A stretch of 64,000 nt of DNA from Mycolicibacter acidiphilus (GTDB lineage: Bacteria > Actinomycetota > Actinomycetes > Mycobacteriales > Mycobacteriaceae). Every line of letters begins with the position of its first letter. Position 1 is the first letter of the stretch. The stretch is taken from contig NZ_JAHCLR010000015.1 in the NCBI RefSeq assembly GCF_018455725.1, positions 55,705 through 119,704 on the forward strand. Direction: 5' to 3'. Below, in pieces: positions 46,231 to 56,254 of this stretch. Position numbers and translations under genes: made by a program. The notes beneath the pieces are model-generated. The model made no database searches. It worked only from the letters and a program-made list of their open reading frames with translations, and was not told the DNA's origin.

Positions 46231-46615
46231 CCGCGACTGGCTCTGGGCTGAGCTGACCGAGTACACCTACTGGGCCAAGTACCGCACCAGGGAGATGTTC
46301 GACCGCCAGCTCGATCATGCCTGGCGCATCGTCGGCGCCTACCGGCCCGACGGCGCGATGATCGGGTTCTGCCGGGCGTTCTCCGACGGTGCTGCGATGG
46401 CCTACCTGGCGGATGTGTACGTCGCACGCGATCAGCGCGGTCGGGGTATCGGCCACGGGCTGGTGCGGGTGATGATCGATGACGGACCCGGCCGGGACTT
46501 TCGGTGGATGCTGCACACCGGCGATGCTCACGGACTCTATGAGGCGTTCGGCTTCGCCGCTGCCGACACGACGTTCCTGGAGCGACGGCCGCGACTGCCA
46601 CACGTTCGCGACTGA
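46202..46615 (+). CDS. GNAT-family N-acetyltransferase
   Basis: This single-domain acetyltransferase (137 residues from GTG 46202) has an acetyl-CoA loop VARDQRGRGIGHGLVRVM and C-terminal LHTGDAHGLYEAFGFAAADT. The N-terminus VYSTDAARVDRDWLWAELTE is typical of small actinobacterial GNATs. Homologous sequence seems to begin a few residues earlier (SNPDGA), where no start codon is in frame except ATG 46079, so the true start is uncertain. The substrate is unknown. Confidence 0.72.
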   Translation: MYSTDAARVDRDWLWAELTEYTYWAKYRTREMFDRQLDHAWRIVGAYRPDGAMIGFCRAFSDGAAMAYLADVYVARDQRGRGIGHGLVRVMIDDGPGRDFRWMLHTGDAHGLYEAFGFAAADTTFLERRPRLPHVRD

Positions 46616-46724
46616 CCACCGACATGAGCCGGGGTTACCCCCAGTTCGGGTTTCATCCACAGGCCGGAGGTCCGGTGGGCCCTGGTACGCCGATGTTGTC
46701 AGCGGTCGTTTTTAGCGTCGGGGT

Positions 46725-46980
46725 ATGGCAACAGCCAGCGGCGCAACACAGGCCCGGGAGCGCATCAGTGCAGCTCTCACTGCAGTCGACGCTGCTTATG
46801 CCGTGTTGCGGGCGACGTCATCGGATCTGGTGGGCAACGACTTTCGGGTCGACGTGGCCGACCGCCTGGAAACCCAGCAGCGGATCAACCGCGGGCTGAT
46901 GTACCGCTACTTCGGAGAACTCGCCGACCCACCCGACGGTCCGGGTGCCACCGACAGGGTCCGCACCGCTCTGTGGCGGC
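46725..46980 (+). pseudogene. 5' remnant of a DUF222 (13E12/REP-type) gene
   Basis: The frame from ATG 46725 begins like mycobacterial DUF222/HNH (13E12 family) proteins: RERISAALTAVDAAYAVLR, VADRLETQQRINRGLMYRYF, GELADPPDGPG. After about residue 85 it turns into Arg/Pro/His-rich sequence that is only the shadow of the minus-strand gene at 47020-47397. The HNH domain is absent, so it is a truncated remnant. The 109 bp before it (46616-46724) contain nothing I recognise. Confidence 0.7.
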
Positions 46981-47019
46981 GGTCGCGGGTCGCCCCACGA
47001 CGAGGATCAGTAGCCCGGC

Positions 47020-47397
47020 TCAGCGGTGGGCAACCAGGTGGGCCGCGCGGTCCTCCTCATCCGGCCGAACACAACCGGCACCGGTGGATTTCAGCTGCCA
47101 GCGGACGGTGTTCCCGTCGGGGTCGATCACTTCACCCCCGGCAAGTGCGCAATCGATCAACTGACGGACCCGTTGCTCATCGGCGGGGTCGGCGGCGAAC
47201 AGCACCCGCAGCACGACCTCGTCACCGGCACCGGCACCGACACCGCGGACCTGATTGCTGACGTGGTGTGGTGCGAGCGGGCACGGCGGCGGGTGGTCCC
47301 AACCGCCGCACAGCACGTTGGCGATCGCACCGCCGGGGCCGTTCGGGCTGCCGCCGGCCTGCATCACAACGACCGCGTCGTGCGCGTAGGCGATCAC
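47020..47397 (-). CDS. Conserved hypothetical protein
   Basis: This 125-residue protein has typical actinobacterial codon use and a coherent sequence: VVMQAGGSPNGPGGAIANVL, CGGWDHPPPCPLAPHH, VLRVLFAADPADEQRVRQLI. It has no signal peptide or membrane helix, and I do not recognise the family. The paired Cys/His (CGGWDHPPPCPLAPHH) could bind a metal. GTG 47397 is the start. It lies where the DUF222 gene lost its 3' part, so it may mark the other side of that rearrangement. Confidence 0.6.
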   Translation of the reverse strand: MIAYAHDAVVVMQAGGSPNGPGGAIANVLCGGWDHPPPCPLAPHHVSNQVRGVGAGAGDEVVLRVLFAADPADEQRVRQLIDCALAGGEVIDPDGNTVRWQLKSTGAGCVRPDEEDRAAHLVAHR

Positions 47398-47531
47398 GTG
47401 GACAGTCTGCCCCAGCCCGCTCCAGCCCCAGGTGTGGCGAGCATTACCGTCGTCCAGCTTGTCTGTGACTGGTTTACACAGATACGTTGGCCGGAACCCG
47501 CAGACACAGAGAACCGGGAGGGACCGGCGGT

Positions 47532-47987
47532 ATGAGCGCGATCGCGGCGGCAGTCATCTTCGTCTGGTTGGGCATGGTGGCGGCGATCTCGTTCCTGGAA
47601 GCCCCGCTGAAGTTCAACGCGCCGGGCATCACCATCCAGCTGGGACTGGGGATCGGCCGTCTGGTGTTCCGGGCGCTCAACGCCGTCGAGATCGTGCTGG
47701 CCGCCGTCGTCCTGGCGACCGTGCTGCCGGGCGGCGCCGATCGGCCCGGAGCGGTGCCGCTGGCGGCGATCGGGGTCGCGGTGGTGGTACTGGCCGTCCA
47801 GACCCTGGCCGTGCGGCCGCGGCTGCGCCGCCGCGCCGACGCCGTGCTGGCCGCCACAGCCGAACCGGCCGGCGGAATGATCGAGCGCTCCCACGCGCAC
47901 TACGTGTACGCGGCCCTGGAGGTGGTGAAAGTGATCGCGCTGCTGACCGCCGGTGTCGGTTTGCAGATCGCGATCGCCGCCGGCTGA
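47532..47987 (+). CDS. Four-helix membrane protein of unknown function
   Basis: This 151-residue hydrophobic protein has about four membrane segments: AAAVIFVWLGMVAAISFLEAP, FRALNAVEIVLAAVVLATVL, PLAAIGVAVVVLAVQTLAVR, VYAALEVVKVIALLTAGVGL. A conserved-looking FLEAPLKF and RSHAHYVYAALE lie between helices. ATG 47532 follows GGGAGG by about 8 nt. It converges with the SulP gene. Confidence 0.7.
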   Translation: MSAIAAAVIFVWLGMVAAISFLEAPLKFNAPGITIQLGLGIGRLVFRALNAVEIVLAAVVLATVLPGGADRPGAVPLAAIGVAVVVLAVQTLAVRPRLRRRADAVLAATAEPAGGMIERSHAHYVYAALEVVKVIALLTAGVGLQIAIAAG

Positions 47988-47997
47988 CGCGGCGACG

Positions 47998-49446
47998 TCA
48001 ACCGCGGTCGCGCGGACAGACCGGCTGCCTGACCCCGACCGTTCCCCCGGTGGCGCAGTGTTGCTGCCGCCAATCATCGATCGCCTGCTGCGCCGCGTGG
48101 TCGAGGTAGCTGGTCTGGACGTCGACGGTGACCGACGCCCCTGTCGGGACGCCAGCCAGCACCCGGGTCAGGGCGGGCACCGACAGAAACGTGCAGGCCC
48201 CCGACACCCGGACGGTCCAGGCGTCGTCGTCGTGGGAGACGGCGTCGACCTCGGCGCGAATCACCCGCCAGCCGGTGAACGCGATGGCCAGCAGCAGGCC
48301 GATCAGCACCCCGTCGAGCAGGTTTCCGAAGACCACACCCAGCACGGTCACCAGGTAGACGGTGAAATCCCGATTGCGCCGGGCGGTTTCGATGTGCGCG
48401 AGGTTCAGCAGCTGAACGCCGATGACGACCAGCAGACCCGCCAGCGCGGCGGTGGGGATCCGCTGCACCAGCGCCGCGAACGGCAGTGCGAACAGCAGAA
48501 TCCAGATCGCGTGCAGGATCGCCGAGGCGCGGGTTCGGGCGCCGGCGTCGATGTTGGCGGAGCTGCGGACCATCACCCCGGCGATCGGCAGCCCGCCGAG
48601 CGCACCGCAGACGATATTGCCGACGCCCTGCGCAACCAGTTCGCGGTCGAAATCGGTGCGCGGCCCGGCGTTCATCCGGTCCACCGCCGCCGCGGTGAGC
48701 AGGCTCTGCACACTCGCGATCAGTGCGACGGTGACGACGCCGGCCGCGAAGCCGCCCCACCCGCCGGTGGGCAGGGTCGGCAGGTGCACCGCATCGGCCA
48801 GCGACCCGTCGAACGTGACCCGGTCGACGTCGAACGGCAGCACCACCGACAGCACGGTCACGCCGACGATTCCCACCAGCGGCCCGGGCAGGTGCGACAG
48901 CGGTGCGGGGACGCGCTGCCAGGCGATCAGGACACCGATCGTCACGACGCCCAGGATGAGCTCCTGCCCCTGCACCCCGACGAGTTGGCCGGGCAGCCCG
49001 ACGATGTTGCGCCACGCCGAACTCTTGGACTCCCCGCCCAGCAGCACATGCAGTTGCTGCAGCGCGATCGTGATCCCGATGCCGGCCAGCATCGCGTGCA
49101 CCACCACCGGTGCGATCGCCAGCGCGGCGCGCGCCACCCGGGTCAGGCCCAGCAGTAGCTGCAGCATCCCCGCCGCCGCCGTCATCGCGCAGGTCACCGC
49201 CCAGCCGAACTGGTCGACCAGACCGGCGACGACCACCGTCATCGCGGCCGACGGACCGCTCACCAGCAGCGGCGATCCGCCCAGTACGCCCACCACCAGC
49301 CCGGAGACGACGGCGGCGGTCAGCCCGGCGAGCGCCGGTGCACCGGAGGCCATCGCGATGCCCAGCGACAGCGGCAGCGCCACCAGGAACACCACCAGCG
49401 ACGCCGGCAGGTCATGACGGCAGATCGAGCGCAGCGCGTAGTGCAT
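47998..49446 (-). CDS. SulP-family anion transporter with STAS domain
   Basis: This SLC26/SulP transporter (482 residues) has about 11-12 membrane segments, with the family start LPASLVVFLVALPLSLGIAM, SGPSAAMTVVVAGL, and VGNIVCGALGGLPIAGVMVRSSAN. A short C-terminal STAS domain (about residues 395-482) follows. Bacterial members move sulfate, bicarbonate or dicarboxylates; no carbonic anhydrase is attached, and the substrate is not decided by sequence. ATG 49446. Confidence 0.88.
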   Translation of the reverse strand: MHYALRSICRHDLPASLVVFLVALPLSLGIAMASGAPALAGLTAAVVSGLVVGVLGGSPLLVSGPSAAMTVVVAGLVDQFGWAVTCAMTAAAGMLQLLLGLTRVARAALAIAPVVVHAMLAGIGITIALQQLHVLLGGESKSSAWRNIVGLPGQLVGVQGQELILGVVTIGVLIAWQRVPAPLSHLPGPLVGIVGVTVLSVVLPFDVDRVTFDGSLADAVHLPTLPTGGWGGFAAGVVTVALIASVQSLLTAAAVDRMNAGPRTDFDRELVAQGVGNIVCGALGGLPIAGVMVRSSANIDAGARTRASAILHAIWILLFALPFAALVQRIPTAALAGLLVVIGVQLLNLAHIETARRNRDFTVYLVTVLGVVFGNLLDGVLIGLLLAIAFTGWRVIRAEVDAVSHDDDAWTVRVSGACTFLSVPALTRVLAGVPTGASVTVDVQTSYLDHAAQQAIDDWRQQHCATGGTVGVRQPVCPRDRG

Positions 49447-49531
49447 CGGTCGCTCCCCTGCTCGCTCCGCGGCTGTCTTGGATATACGTCGAAAGGCCCT
49501 AGCGCAGACCGTATTCGGCGGAGGTTACGTC

Positions 49532-50302
49532 TCAGTCCTCCGACGTTGCGGATGTGTGAACATCTGCGCCGAAGTCACCGAGCACCCACCCGAGCACCTG
49601 CTCGACGTCGTGCACGACCTGCAGCCCGGGCGGCGGCGCCGGTCGACGCACGATGACGACCGGCACACCGAGTTCCTCGGCGGCAACCAGCTTCGGCCAG
49701 GTGTACTCCCCGCCGGAGTCCTTGGTGACCAGCACGTCGGCGCGGTGCGCCCGCAGCAGCGCGATCTCCCCGGCGAGTTCGTACGGTCCCCGGTCGGCCC
49801 GGATCTGCCAGGCCACCGGCAGTTCGATCGCCGGCGGATCGACGACTCGGGCCAGCACCGCCGAATCACGCAGCGCCGGCAGGTAACTCGCCAGCTGTTG
49901 GCGCCCGATGGTCAGCAGCGGCCGCTCCCCCAGTTCGGCGGCGAGTTCGGCTGCCTGACCGTGGGTGTCCACCCAGCGCCACGACGGCCGGGCCCGTTCG
50001 GCCCACCCGGGACGTTCCAGACGCAGCAGCGGCCGGCCGGCCGCCCGACACGCTGCGACGGCGTTGGCCGACATGGTCGTGGCGAACGGGTGGGTGGCGT
50101 CGACGACGGCGTCGTAGCCCGCCAATGCCGCACGCAACCCGTCGATTCCGCCGAACCCGCCGACCCGCACCGCCCCGGCCGGCAACCGGGGGTCGGCGAC
50201 CCGACCGGCCAGCGACGTCGTCACGTCGACGCCGGCGGTCACCAGTCGCGCGGCCAATCCCCGGGCTTCGGCGGTGCCGCCGAGCAGCAGCACCCGCGTC
50301 AC
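49532..50302 (-). CDS. cobK: Precorrin-6A reductase CobK
   Basis: This NADPH-dependent enzyme reduces precorrin-6A to precorrin-6B (256 residues). Blocks are [17 protein letters not shown] (cofactor loop), [36 protein letters not shown] and [23 protein letters not shown] 50302 overlaps the cobQ stop. It is the last gene of the cobN-cobF-cobQ-cobK operon. In M. tuberculosis cobK lies with cobL, not with cobQ. Confidence 0.94.
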   Translation of the reverse strand: MTRVLLLGGTAEARGLAARLVTAGVDVTTSLAGRVADPRLPAGAVRVGGFGGIDGLRAALAGYDAVVDATHPFATTMSANAVAACRAAGRPLLRLERPGWAERARPSWRWVDTHGQAAELAAELGERPLLTIGRQQLASYLPALRDSAVLARVVDPPAIELPVAWQIRADRGPYELAGEIALLRAHRADVLVTKDSGGEYTWPKLVAAEELGVPVVIVRRPAPPPGLQVVHDVEQVLGWVLGDFGADVHTSATSED

Positions 50303-51774
50303 GGCGCCCCCGGCGGCAGGAACGGCAGACCCGGCGGCGGGCCGTCATGCACCAGATCGAGCAGCGCGTCGACGTCGAGGTGCGCTTCGATCAGGTCGGC
50401 GATCAGGTCGATGCGGCGTTCCCGGGCGGCCGCGAAGGAAACGGTTGACGGTGCCAGGTCCAGGGTTTCGCGCAGGAACGCCGCACGCAGCGCGTCACCC
50501 TCCAGTGCGCCGTGCCACATGGTGCCGAAGACGTGACCGGCCCGCGCCCCGCCGAGGAACTCCTCGGCCGCGTCGCCGCGGGTGATCCGGCCGTGGTGGA
50601 TCTCGTAGCCGGTCGCCGGTACCCCCAGTCCGATGCCGGTCGGCAGCCGCAGGACTTTGCTTGCCCCGAACCGGGTTTCGACGTCGAGCAGCCCCAGCCC
50701 GTCTACCTCCGCCGGTGTGCCCTCGATCCCGTCGGGGTCGCGCACCGCCGTACCCAGCATCTGAAAGCCACCGCACACCCCGAACACCGGCTTACCGGCC
50801 GCGGCATGTTCAAGGATCGCCCGATCCAGTCCGCGCGAGCGCAGCCAGGCCAGGTCGGCGATCGTGGCGCGGGTGCCGGGCAGTACCACCAGGTCGGCGT
50901 CGGCGATGCCGCGCGGGTCAGCCACGAACACCACGTCCAGATCGGGCTCCAGGCCGAGCGCGTCGACGTCGGTGAAGTTGGAGACCCGCGGCAGTCGGAT
51001 CACCGCCACCCGCCTGGCACCGGTGCGCGGTGATCGGCGCCCCTCCAGGTCCAGCGAGTCCTCGGAGTCCAGCCACAGGTCCGGGTGCCAGGGCAGATTG
51101 CCGAAAACCCGCCGCCCGGTGAGTCGTTCGAGATCGCGCAGCCCGGGTTCGAGCAGCGTCTCCTGGCCGCGGAATTTGTTGACGATGAAGCCGACCACCA
51201 GCGCCTGGTCCTGCGGCGACATCAGCGCGACGGTGCCGAAGAACGCCGCGAACACCCCGCCGCGGTCCACGTCACCGACGACGAAGGTCGGCAGCCCGGC
51301 GTGGACCGCCAGACCCATGTTGGTGAAATCCCCAGCGCGCAGGTTGATCTCGGTGGGGCTGCCCGCACCCTCGGCGACGATCACGTCGTAGCGTGCGGCG
51401 AGGTCGTCGTAGGCGGCGTGCGCCGTCGTCGCCAGCGCGCTGCGCCGGGTCTCCCAGGACGAGGCCGCGATCTCCCCCGCCGGGCGTCCCATCAGCACCA
51501 CATGGCTGAGCCAGTCGCTGCCGGGTTTGAGCAGCACCGGGTTCATCGCCGGCTCCGGCGTCACCCCGGCGGCCAGTGCCTGAATCCACTGCGCCCGCCC
51601 GATCTCGGCCCCGTCACCGTCGGCGCCGGCGACCACCATCGAGTTGTTGGACATGTTCTGCGCCTTGTACGGTGCGACCGCCACGCCGCGGCGCACCAGG
51701 GCCCGGCACAGGCCGGTGGCCACCACCGTCTTGCCGGCGTCGCTGGTGGTCCCGGCGACCAGCAGCCCGCCCAT
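50299..51774 (-). CDS. cobQ: Cobyric acid synthase CobQ
   Basis: This ATP- and glutamine-dependent enzyme amidates side chains b, d, e and g of adenosylcobyrinate diamide (491 residues). The synthetase domain has [33 protein letters not shown] and [20 protein letters not shown]. The amidotransferase domain has the nucleophile in [12 protein letters not shown] and EIHHGRI. ATG 51774 shares a base with the cobF stop. In M. tuberculosis cobQ1 (Rv0255c) follows PPE2 (Rv0256c); here the two are about 10 kb apart. Confidence 0.95.
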   Translation of the reverse strand: MGGLLVAGTTSDAGKTVVATGLCRALVRRGVAVAPYKAQNMSNNSMVVAGADGDGAEIGRAQWIQALAAGVTPEPAMNPVLLKPGSDWLSHVVLMGRPAGEIAASSWETRRSALATTAHAAYDDLAARYDVIVAEGAGSPTEINLRAGDFTNMGLAVHAGLPTFVVGDVDRGGVFAAFFGTVALMSPQDQALVVGFIVNKFRGQETLLEPGLRDLERLTGRRVFGNLPWHPDLWLDSEDSLDLEGRRSPRTGARRVAVIRLPRVSNFTDVDALGLEPDLDVVFVADPRGIADADLVVLPGTRATIADLAWLRSRGLDRAILEHAAAGKPVFGVCGGFQMLGTAVRDPDGIEGTPAEVDGLGLLDVETRFGASKVLRLPTGIGLGVPATGYEIHHGRITRGDAAEEFLGGARAGHVFGTMWHGALEGDALRAAFLRETLDLAPSTVSFAAARERRIDLIADLIEAHLDVDALLDLVHDGPPPGLPFLPPGAP

Positions 51775-52511
51775 CAGCTGCGCCGCACCAGGAAGACGTC
51801 CATCACCCAGCCGGCCTCGGCCCGAGCCGCGGCCCGGGCGGCGCCGATCTCACCGGCTACATCGGCGACCCGGCCGGTGACCAGGCGCTCCCCGGCGGCA
51901 CCCAGGTTGGCACCCCACCAGATCGTCCAGTCGTCCAGCCCGGACAGGTCGACCTCAGCCGGGTTGAGCATCGCGACGATGTTGCGCTGCCCGGCGGCGA
52001 CGGTCTCGGCGAGCCGGCGACCGGTGGTGATGTGCACCGGGGCGCCCACCTCGTGCAGCACGATGCGGTGCCGGGCGGCCAGCAGCTGCGGGGCGCTGAT
52101 ACCGGGCAGCACATCGAAATCCAGGTGCACCCCAAGGGCTTTGACCTGCTCGACGATGCGGATCGTCGAGTCGTACAGCGCCGGGTCGCCCCAGACCAGG
52201 AACGCTGCGGTGCCGCCGCGCTCGCGCAGCACCGCGGCGTAGCGGGCGGCGCGCTCGGCGTGCCAGTCGGCGACGGCGGTCGCATAGCCGGCGGCGGTCA
52301 GCCCCGGGGACCGGTCGCGTTCCGGGTCGGGGATCGCGATGATCGGCACCGTCGGCGCGTAGGCGTCGACGACGGCCCGGCGCAGCGTGAGCCGGCCGCT
52401 GTCGGCGCCGTGGTCGGCGGCCAGCACGTAGTCACAGCCGGCCAGCGCTTCGGCGACCTCCGGCGTCACCTGCCGCGGCCCCATGCCGATGCCGAGAATC
52501 CGAACTCTCAC
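51774..52511 (-). CDS. cobF: Precorrin-6A synthase (deacetylating) CobF
   Basis: This SAM-dependent C-1 methyltransferase releases acetate from the ring-contracted intermediate (245 residues). It begins VRVRILGIGMGPRQVTPEVA and has ADHGADSGRLTLRRAVVD, LVWGDPALYDSTIRI and DVLPGISAPQLLAARHRI. GTG 52511 overlaps the cobN stop. The M. tuberculosis complex is known to have lost cobF, so its retention supports an ancestral, non-tuberculous organism. Confidence 0.95.
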   Translation of the reverse strand: MRVRILGIGMGPRQVTPEVAEALAGCDYVLAADHGADSGRLTLRRAVVDAYAPTVPIIAIPDPERDRSPGLTAAGYATAVADWHAERAARYAAVLRERGGTAAFLVWGDPALYDSTIRIVEQVKALGVHLDFDVLPGISAPQLLAARHRIVLHEVGAPVHITTGRRLAETVAAGQRNIVAMLNPAEVDLSGLDDWTIWWGANLGAAGERLVTGRVADVAGEIGAARAAARAEAGWVMDVFLVRRS

Positions 52512-55500
52512 CGATCCTCCAAGTCCCCTTCGACTTCCAGGTAGGCCTGCGCCAGCGCGGCCAGCGTGGCCGGATCCGGCTCGGCCCACAGCCCGCGATC
52601 GGCGGCCTCCTGCAAGCGTTCCACGATGCCGTGCAGCGCCCACGGATTCGACTTGTCCAGGAACTCCCGGGTGGTCGGATCCAGCACGTACTCCTGCGCC
52701 AGTTTCTCGTACATCCAGTCGTGCACCACCCCGGCGGTGGCGTCGAATCCGAACAGGTAGTCGACGGTCGCGGCCAGTTCGAACGCCCCCTTGTAGCCGT
52801 GCCGGCGCATCGCCGAGATCCAGCGCGGGTTGACCACCCGGGCCCGGAACACCCGGGCGGTCTCCTCGGCCAGCGTGCGGGTGCGCACGGCGTCCGGGGA
52901 CGTCGAATCCCCCACGTACGCCTTCGGGTCGGTGCCGGTCAGGGCCCGCACGGTGGCGATCATGCCGCCGTGGTAGACGAAATAGTCGTCGCTGTCGGCG
53001 ATATCGTGCTCGCGGGTGTCAATGTTCTTGGCGGCCACCTTGATCCGCCGGTAGTTGACCCGCATGTCGTCGGCGGCCGGCGCGCCGCCCAACCCGCGCC
53101 CGTAGGCGAAACCGCCCCAGGTGGTGTATACCTCGGCGAGGTCCTTGTCATCACGCCAGGTTCCGGACTCGATGACCTGCAGGATGCCGGCGCCGTAGGA
53201 GCCGGGCGCCGACCCGAAGATCCGAGTGGTGGCCCGGCGCATATCACCGTGCTCCGCGAGGTCGGCGCGGGCGTGAGCGGCCACGAAATTGTCCGCGTCG
53301 GGTTCGTCGAGCGCCGCCACCATGCCGACGGCGTCGTCGAGCATCTCCACCACGTGCGGGAAGGCGTCCCGGAAGAAACCCGAGATGCGCACGGTCACAT
53401 CGATTCTGGGCCGGCCGAGTTCCGCCAGTGAGATCAACTCCAGGCGCGACACCCGCCGGGACGCCTCATCCCACTCGGGGCGGACCCCGAGCAGCGCCAG
53501 CACCTCGGCGACGTCGTCGCCGGAGGTCCGCATCGCCGAGGTCCCCCACACCGACAGGCCCACCGACTCCGGGTAGCCGCCGGTCTCGTCCAGGTAGCGC
53601 TGGATCAGTGAGTCGGCCATCGCCTGGCCGGTCTGCCAGGCCAGCCGGGACGGCACCGCACGCGGGTCGACGGTGTAGAAGTTGCGTCCGGTGGGCAGCA
53701 CGTTGACCAGGCCGCGCAGCGGCGAACCGGACGGACCGGGCCGCACGAACCGGCCGTCGAGTGCGGCGATCACCGAGTCCAGTTCGCCGACGGTGCCTCC
53801 CAGTCGCGGAACCACCTCGGCGGCAGCGAATTCCAGCACCCGGCGCACCTCCGGGTCGTCATGCAACCCGGCTGCGGCGGCCGCATCCCAGCCGGCCGCC
53901 TCCATCGCCTCGACCAGCGCCCGCGCCTGCTGCTCGATCTCGTCCACCGCCACCGAAGCAGCGTCTTCCTTCAGTCCCAGCGCCGCCCGCAGGCCCGGCA
54001 CCGCGTGGTCGATCCCGCCCCATACCTGCGCGGCGCGCAGGATCGCCAGCACCAGGTTCACCCGCGCCACACCGACCGGCGCCCCGCCGAGCACGTGCAG
54101 GCCGTCGCGGATCTGGGCGTCCTTGATCTCGCAGAGCCAGCCGTCGACGTGCAGCAGGAAGTCGTCGAATTCCTCGTCTTCGGGTCGCTCGTCCAGGCCG
54201 AGGTCGCGGTGCATCTCCGCGGCGCGCATCAGGTTCCAGATCTCGCCGCGGATCGCCGGCAGCTTGCCGGGGTCCATCGAGGCGATGTTGCCGTACTCGT
54301 CGAGCAGCTGCTCCAGCCGGGCGATGTCGCCGTAGGACTCGGCACGGGCCATCGGCGGGATCAGGTGGTCGACGATGGTGGCGTGCGCCCGGCGTTTGGC
54401 CTGCGCGCCCTCCCCCGGGTCGTTGACCAGGAACGGGTAGATCAGCGGCAGGTCGGCGATCATGGCGTCGGTGGCGCAGGCCGCCGACAGCGCGGCGGTC
54501 TTACCGGGCAGCCATTCCATCGAGCCGTGCTTGCCCAGGTGCACCACCGCGTGCGCCCCGAAACCGTGTGCCAGCCAACGGTAGGCGGCCAGGTAGTGGT
54601 GGCTCGGCGGCAGGTCCGGGTCGTGGTAGATCGCCACCGGGTTCTCCCCGAACCCGCGGGGCGGCTGGATCATCAGCACCACGTTGCCGGATCGCAACGC
54701 CGCCAGCACGATCTCGCCGGCGTCGTTGACGAACAGCTTCCCCGGCGCCGGGCCCCACGCTTCGGTCATCGCATCACGCAGTTCGGCGGGGAGTTCGGCG
54801 GTCCAGTCCCGATAGTCCTGCGCACTCACACTCACCTGGGCGTCGGTCAGCTGCGCCGCCGACAGCCAGTCCTCGTCCTGACCGCCGGCTTCGATCAGGG
54901 TGTGGATCAACCGATCCCCGGCCTCGGTCTCGTCGGCCACCCCGAGCACCCCGAAGCCGTCGCCGACGTCGTAGCCCTCGGCGGCCAGCCGGTGCAGCAG
55001 GCGCACCGCCGACACCGGGGTGTCCAGGCCGACGGCGTTGCCGACCCGGGAATGCTTGGTGGGATAGGCCGACAGCACCAGCGCCAGCTTCTTGTCCGCG
55101 TTCGGAATGCGGCGCAGCCGGGCATGATTCGCCACCACTCCGGCCACCCGGCGGCAGCGTTCGGTGTCGGCGGCATAGTGCGGCAGGCCGTCGTCGTCGA
55201 TCTCCTTGAACGAGAACGGAACCGTGATGATCCGGCCGTCGAACTCCGGGATCGCGATCTGGGTGGCCGAGTCCAGCGGGGTGACGCCGTCATCGTTGGC
55301 CTCCCACTCGGCCCGCGAGGACGCCAGGCACAGTCCCTGGAACACCGGGATGTCCAGCGCCGCGATCCGCTCGATGTCCCAGGCGCCGTCGTCGTCGCCG
55401 GCGGAGACCGTCGCGGTGGCGTTGATCGCCCCGCCGGCGGCCAGCATGCAGACCACCACCGCGTCCAGCTCCGACAGGGCCGCGAACAGCTCGGCGCCGG

Positions 55501-56083
55501 CGTTGCGCAGCGACGCCGCGAAGATCGGCCGTCCGACCGCGTACCCGGTGGCGTCGATCGCGTCGGCCAGCGTGTGCGCGAAACCGGAGTTGCCGGCCAC
55601 CTCGTGCGCCCGGTAGTAGAGCACCCCGACCCGCACCCGCTCCGCCGCCCCCACGACGTCAGCCCGATCAGCCCAGCCCCATTCCGGGATCACCGTCGGC
55701 TCGTCGAAGCCCTCCCCGGTCAGCAGCACCGTGTCGCCGAGGAACGCGTGCAACTGCGCGAGGTTGGCCGGCCCACCCTCGGCGAGGTAGGCGTGCGCGG
55801 CGGCGGCCAGCCCGATCGGCACCGTCGAGCACTCCATCAGCTCCGCGTTGGGGGTGCGTTCACCGCCGAGTACCACCAGCGGTCGCCCGGTCGCCCGCAG
55901 CACTTTGAGCTCGTCGACGATTTCGGCCGATGAGCCGAGCACCCGCAGCACGATCACGTCGGCGCCGGCGACCACCGGCGCGATGTCGTGCCGGGACGGG
56001 TTGCCCAGGGCGTAGTCCGCGCCGCTGGCACGTGCCGAGAGCAGGTCGGTGTCGGATGTGGAGAGCAGAGCTATACGCCGCAT
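52508..56083 (-). CDS. cobN: Cobaltochelatase subunit CobN
   Basis: CobN is the large subunit inserting Co(II) into hydrogenobyrinic acid a,c-diamide with ATP (1191 residues). Conserved blocks include VLYYRAHEVAGN, PVFQGLCLASSRAEWE, LSAYPTKHSRVGNAVGLDTP, VHLGKHGSMEWLPGKTAALS (likely metal/tetrapyrrole site His), LPTGRNFYTVDPRAVPSRLAW and SPYFVYHGGM-like YFVYHGGMIATV. ATG 56083 has GGAGGA 7 nt upstream; a longer frame would run through the riboswitch. It leads the cobN-cobF-cobQ-cobK operon, in which all genes overlap by 1-4 bp. Confidence 0.96.
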   Translation of the reverse strand: MRRIALLSTSDTDLLSARASGADYALGNPSRHDIAPVVAGADVIVLRVLGSSAEIVDELKVLRATGRPLVVLGGERTPNAELMECSTVPIGLAAAAHAYLAEGGPANLAQLHAFLGDTVLLTGEGFDEPTVIPEWGWADRADVVGAAERVRVGVLYYRAHEVAGNSGFAHTLADAIDATGYAVGRPIFAASLRNAGAELFAALSELDAVVVCMLAAGGAINATATVSAGDDDGAWDIERIAALDIPVFQGLCLASSRAEWEANDDGVTPLDSATQIAIPEFDGRIITVPFSFKEIDDDGLPHYAADTERCRRVAGVVANHARLRRIPNADKKLALVLSAYPTKHSRVGNAVGLDTPVSAVRLLHRLAAEGYDVGDGFGVLGVADETEAGDRLIHTLIEAGGQDEDWLSAAQLTDAQVSVSAQDYRDWTAELPAELRDAMTEAWGPAPGKLFVNDAGEIVLAALRSGNVVLMIQPPRGFGENPVAIYHDPDLPPSHHYLAAYRWLAHGFGAHAVVHLGKHGSMEWLPGKTAALSAACATDAMIADLPLIYPFLVNDPGEGAQAKRRAHATIVDHLIPPMARAESYGDIARLEQLLDEYGNIASMDPGKLPAIRGEIWNLMRAAEMHRDLGLDERPEDEEFDDFLLHVDGWLCEIKDAQIRDGLHVLGGAPVGVARVNLVLAILRAAQVWGGIDHAVPGLRAALGLKEDAASVAVDEIEQQARALVEAMEAAGWDAAAAAGLHDDPEVRRVLEFAAAEVVPRLGGTVGELDSVIAALDGRFVRPGPSGSPLRGLVNVLPTGRNFYTVDPRAVPSRLAWQTGQAMADSLIQRYLDETGGYPESVGLSVWGTSAMRTSGDDVAEVLALLGVRPEWDEASRRVSRLELISLAELGRPRIDVTVRISGFFRDAFPHVVEMLDDAVGMVAALDEPDADNFVAAHARADLAEHGDMRRATTRIFGSAPGSYGAGILQVIESGTWRDDKDLAEVYTTWGGFAYGRGLGGAPAADDMRVNYRRIKVAAKNIDTREHDIADSDDYFVYHGGMIATVRALTGTDPKAYVGDSTSPDAVRTRTLAEETARVFRARVVNPRWISAMRRHGYKGAFELAATVDYLFGFDATAGVVHDWMYEKLAQEYVLDPTTREFLDKSNPWALHGIVERLQEAADRGLWAEPDPATLAALAQAYLEVEGDLEDR

Positions 56084-56099
56084 GGTGGGGTCCTCCCCG

Positions 56100-56225
56100 G
56101 GGTTCTCGCCCCGCATAGTCGGATGCCCCGCGGCCAGTATCTGGCTATCGGGTGCATGACCCACACAGTGGCGGAACCGCCCCGGATTCCCACCGGGTTC
56201 CTGATGCCACGAGACGGCGGCCAGC
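56100..56225 (-). promoter_or_regulatory. Cobalamin riboswitch upstream of cobN
   Basis: On the minus strand the B12-box core lies at about 56201-56164 (GGAACCCGGTGGGAATCC, then GGTTCCGCCACTGTG). The remaining aptamer and expression platform run to about 56100, 17 bp before the CobN ATG. It would lower expression of cobN-cobF-cobQ-cobK when adenosylcobalamin is plentiful. Confidence 0.85.
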
Positions 56226-56254
56226 GTAACGCAGGCCGCCGCGCGACTTCCATG

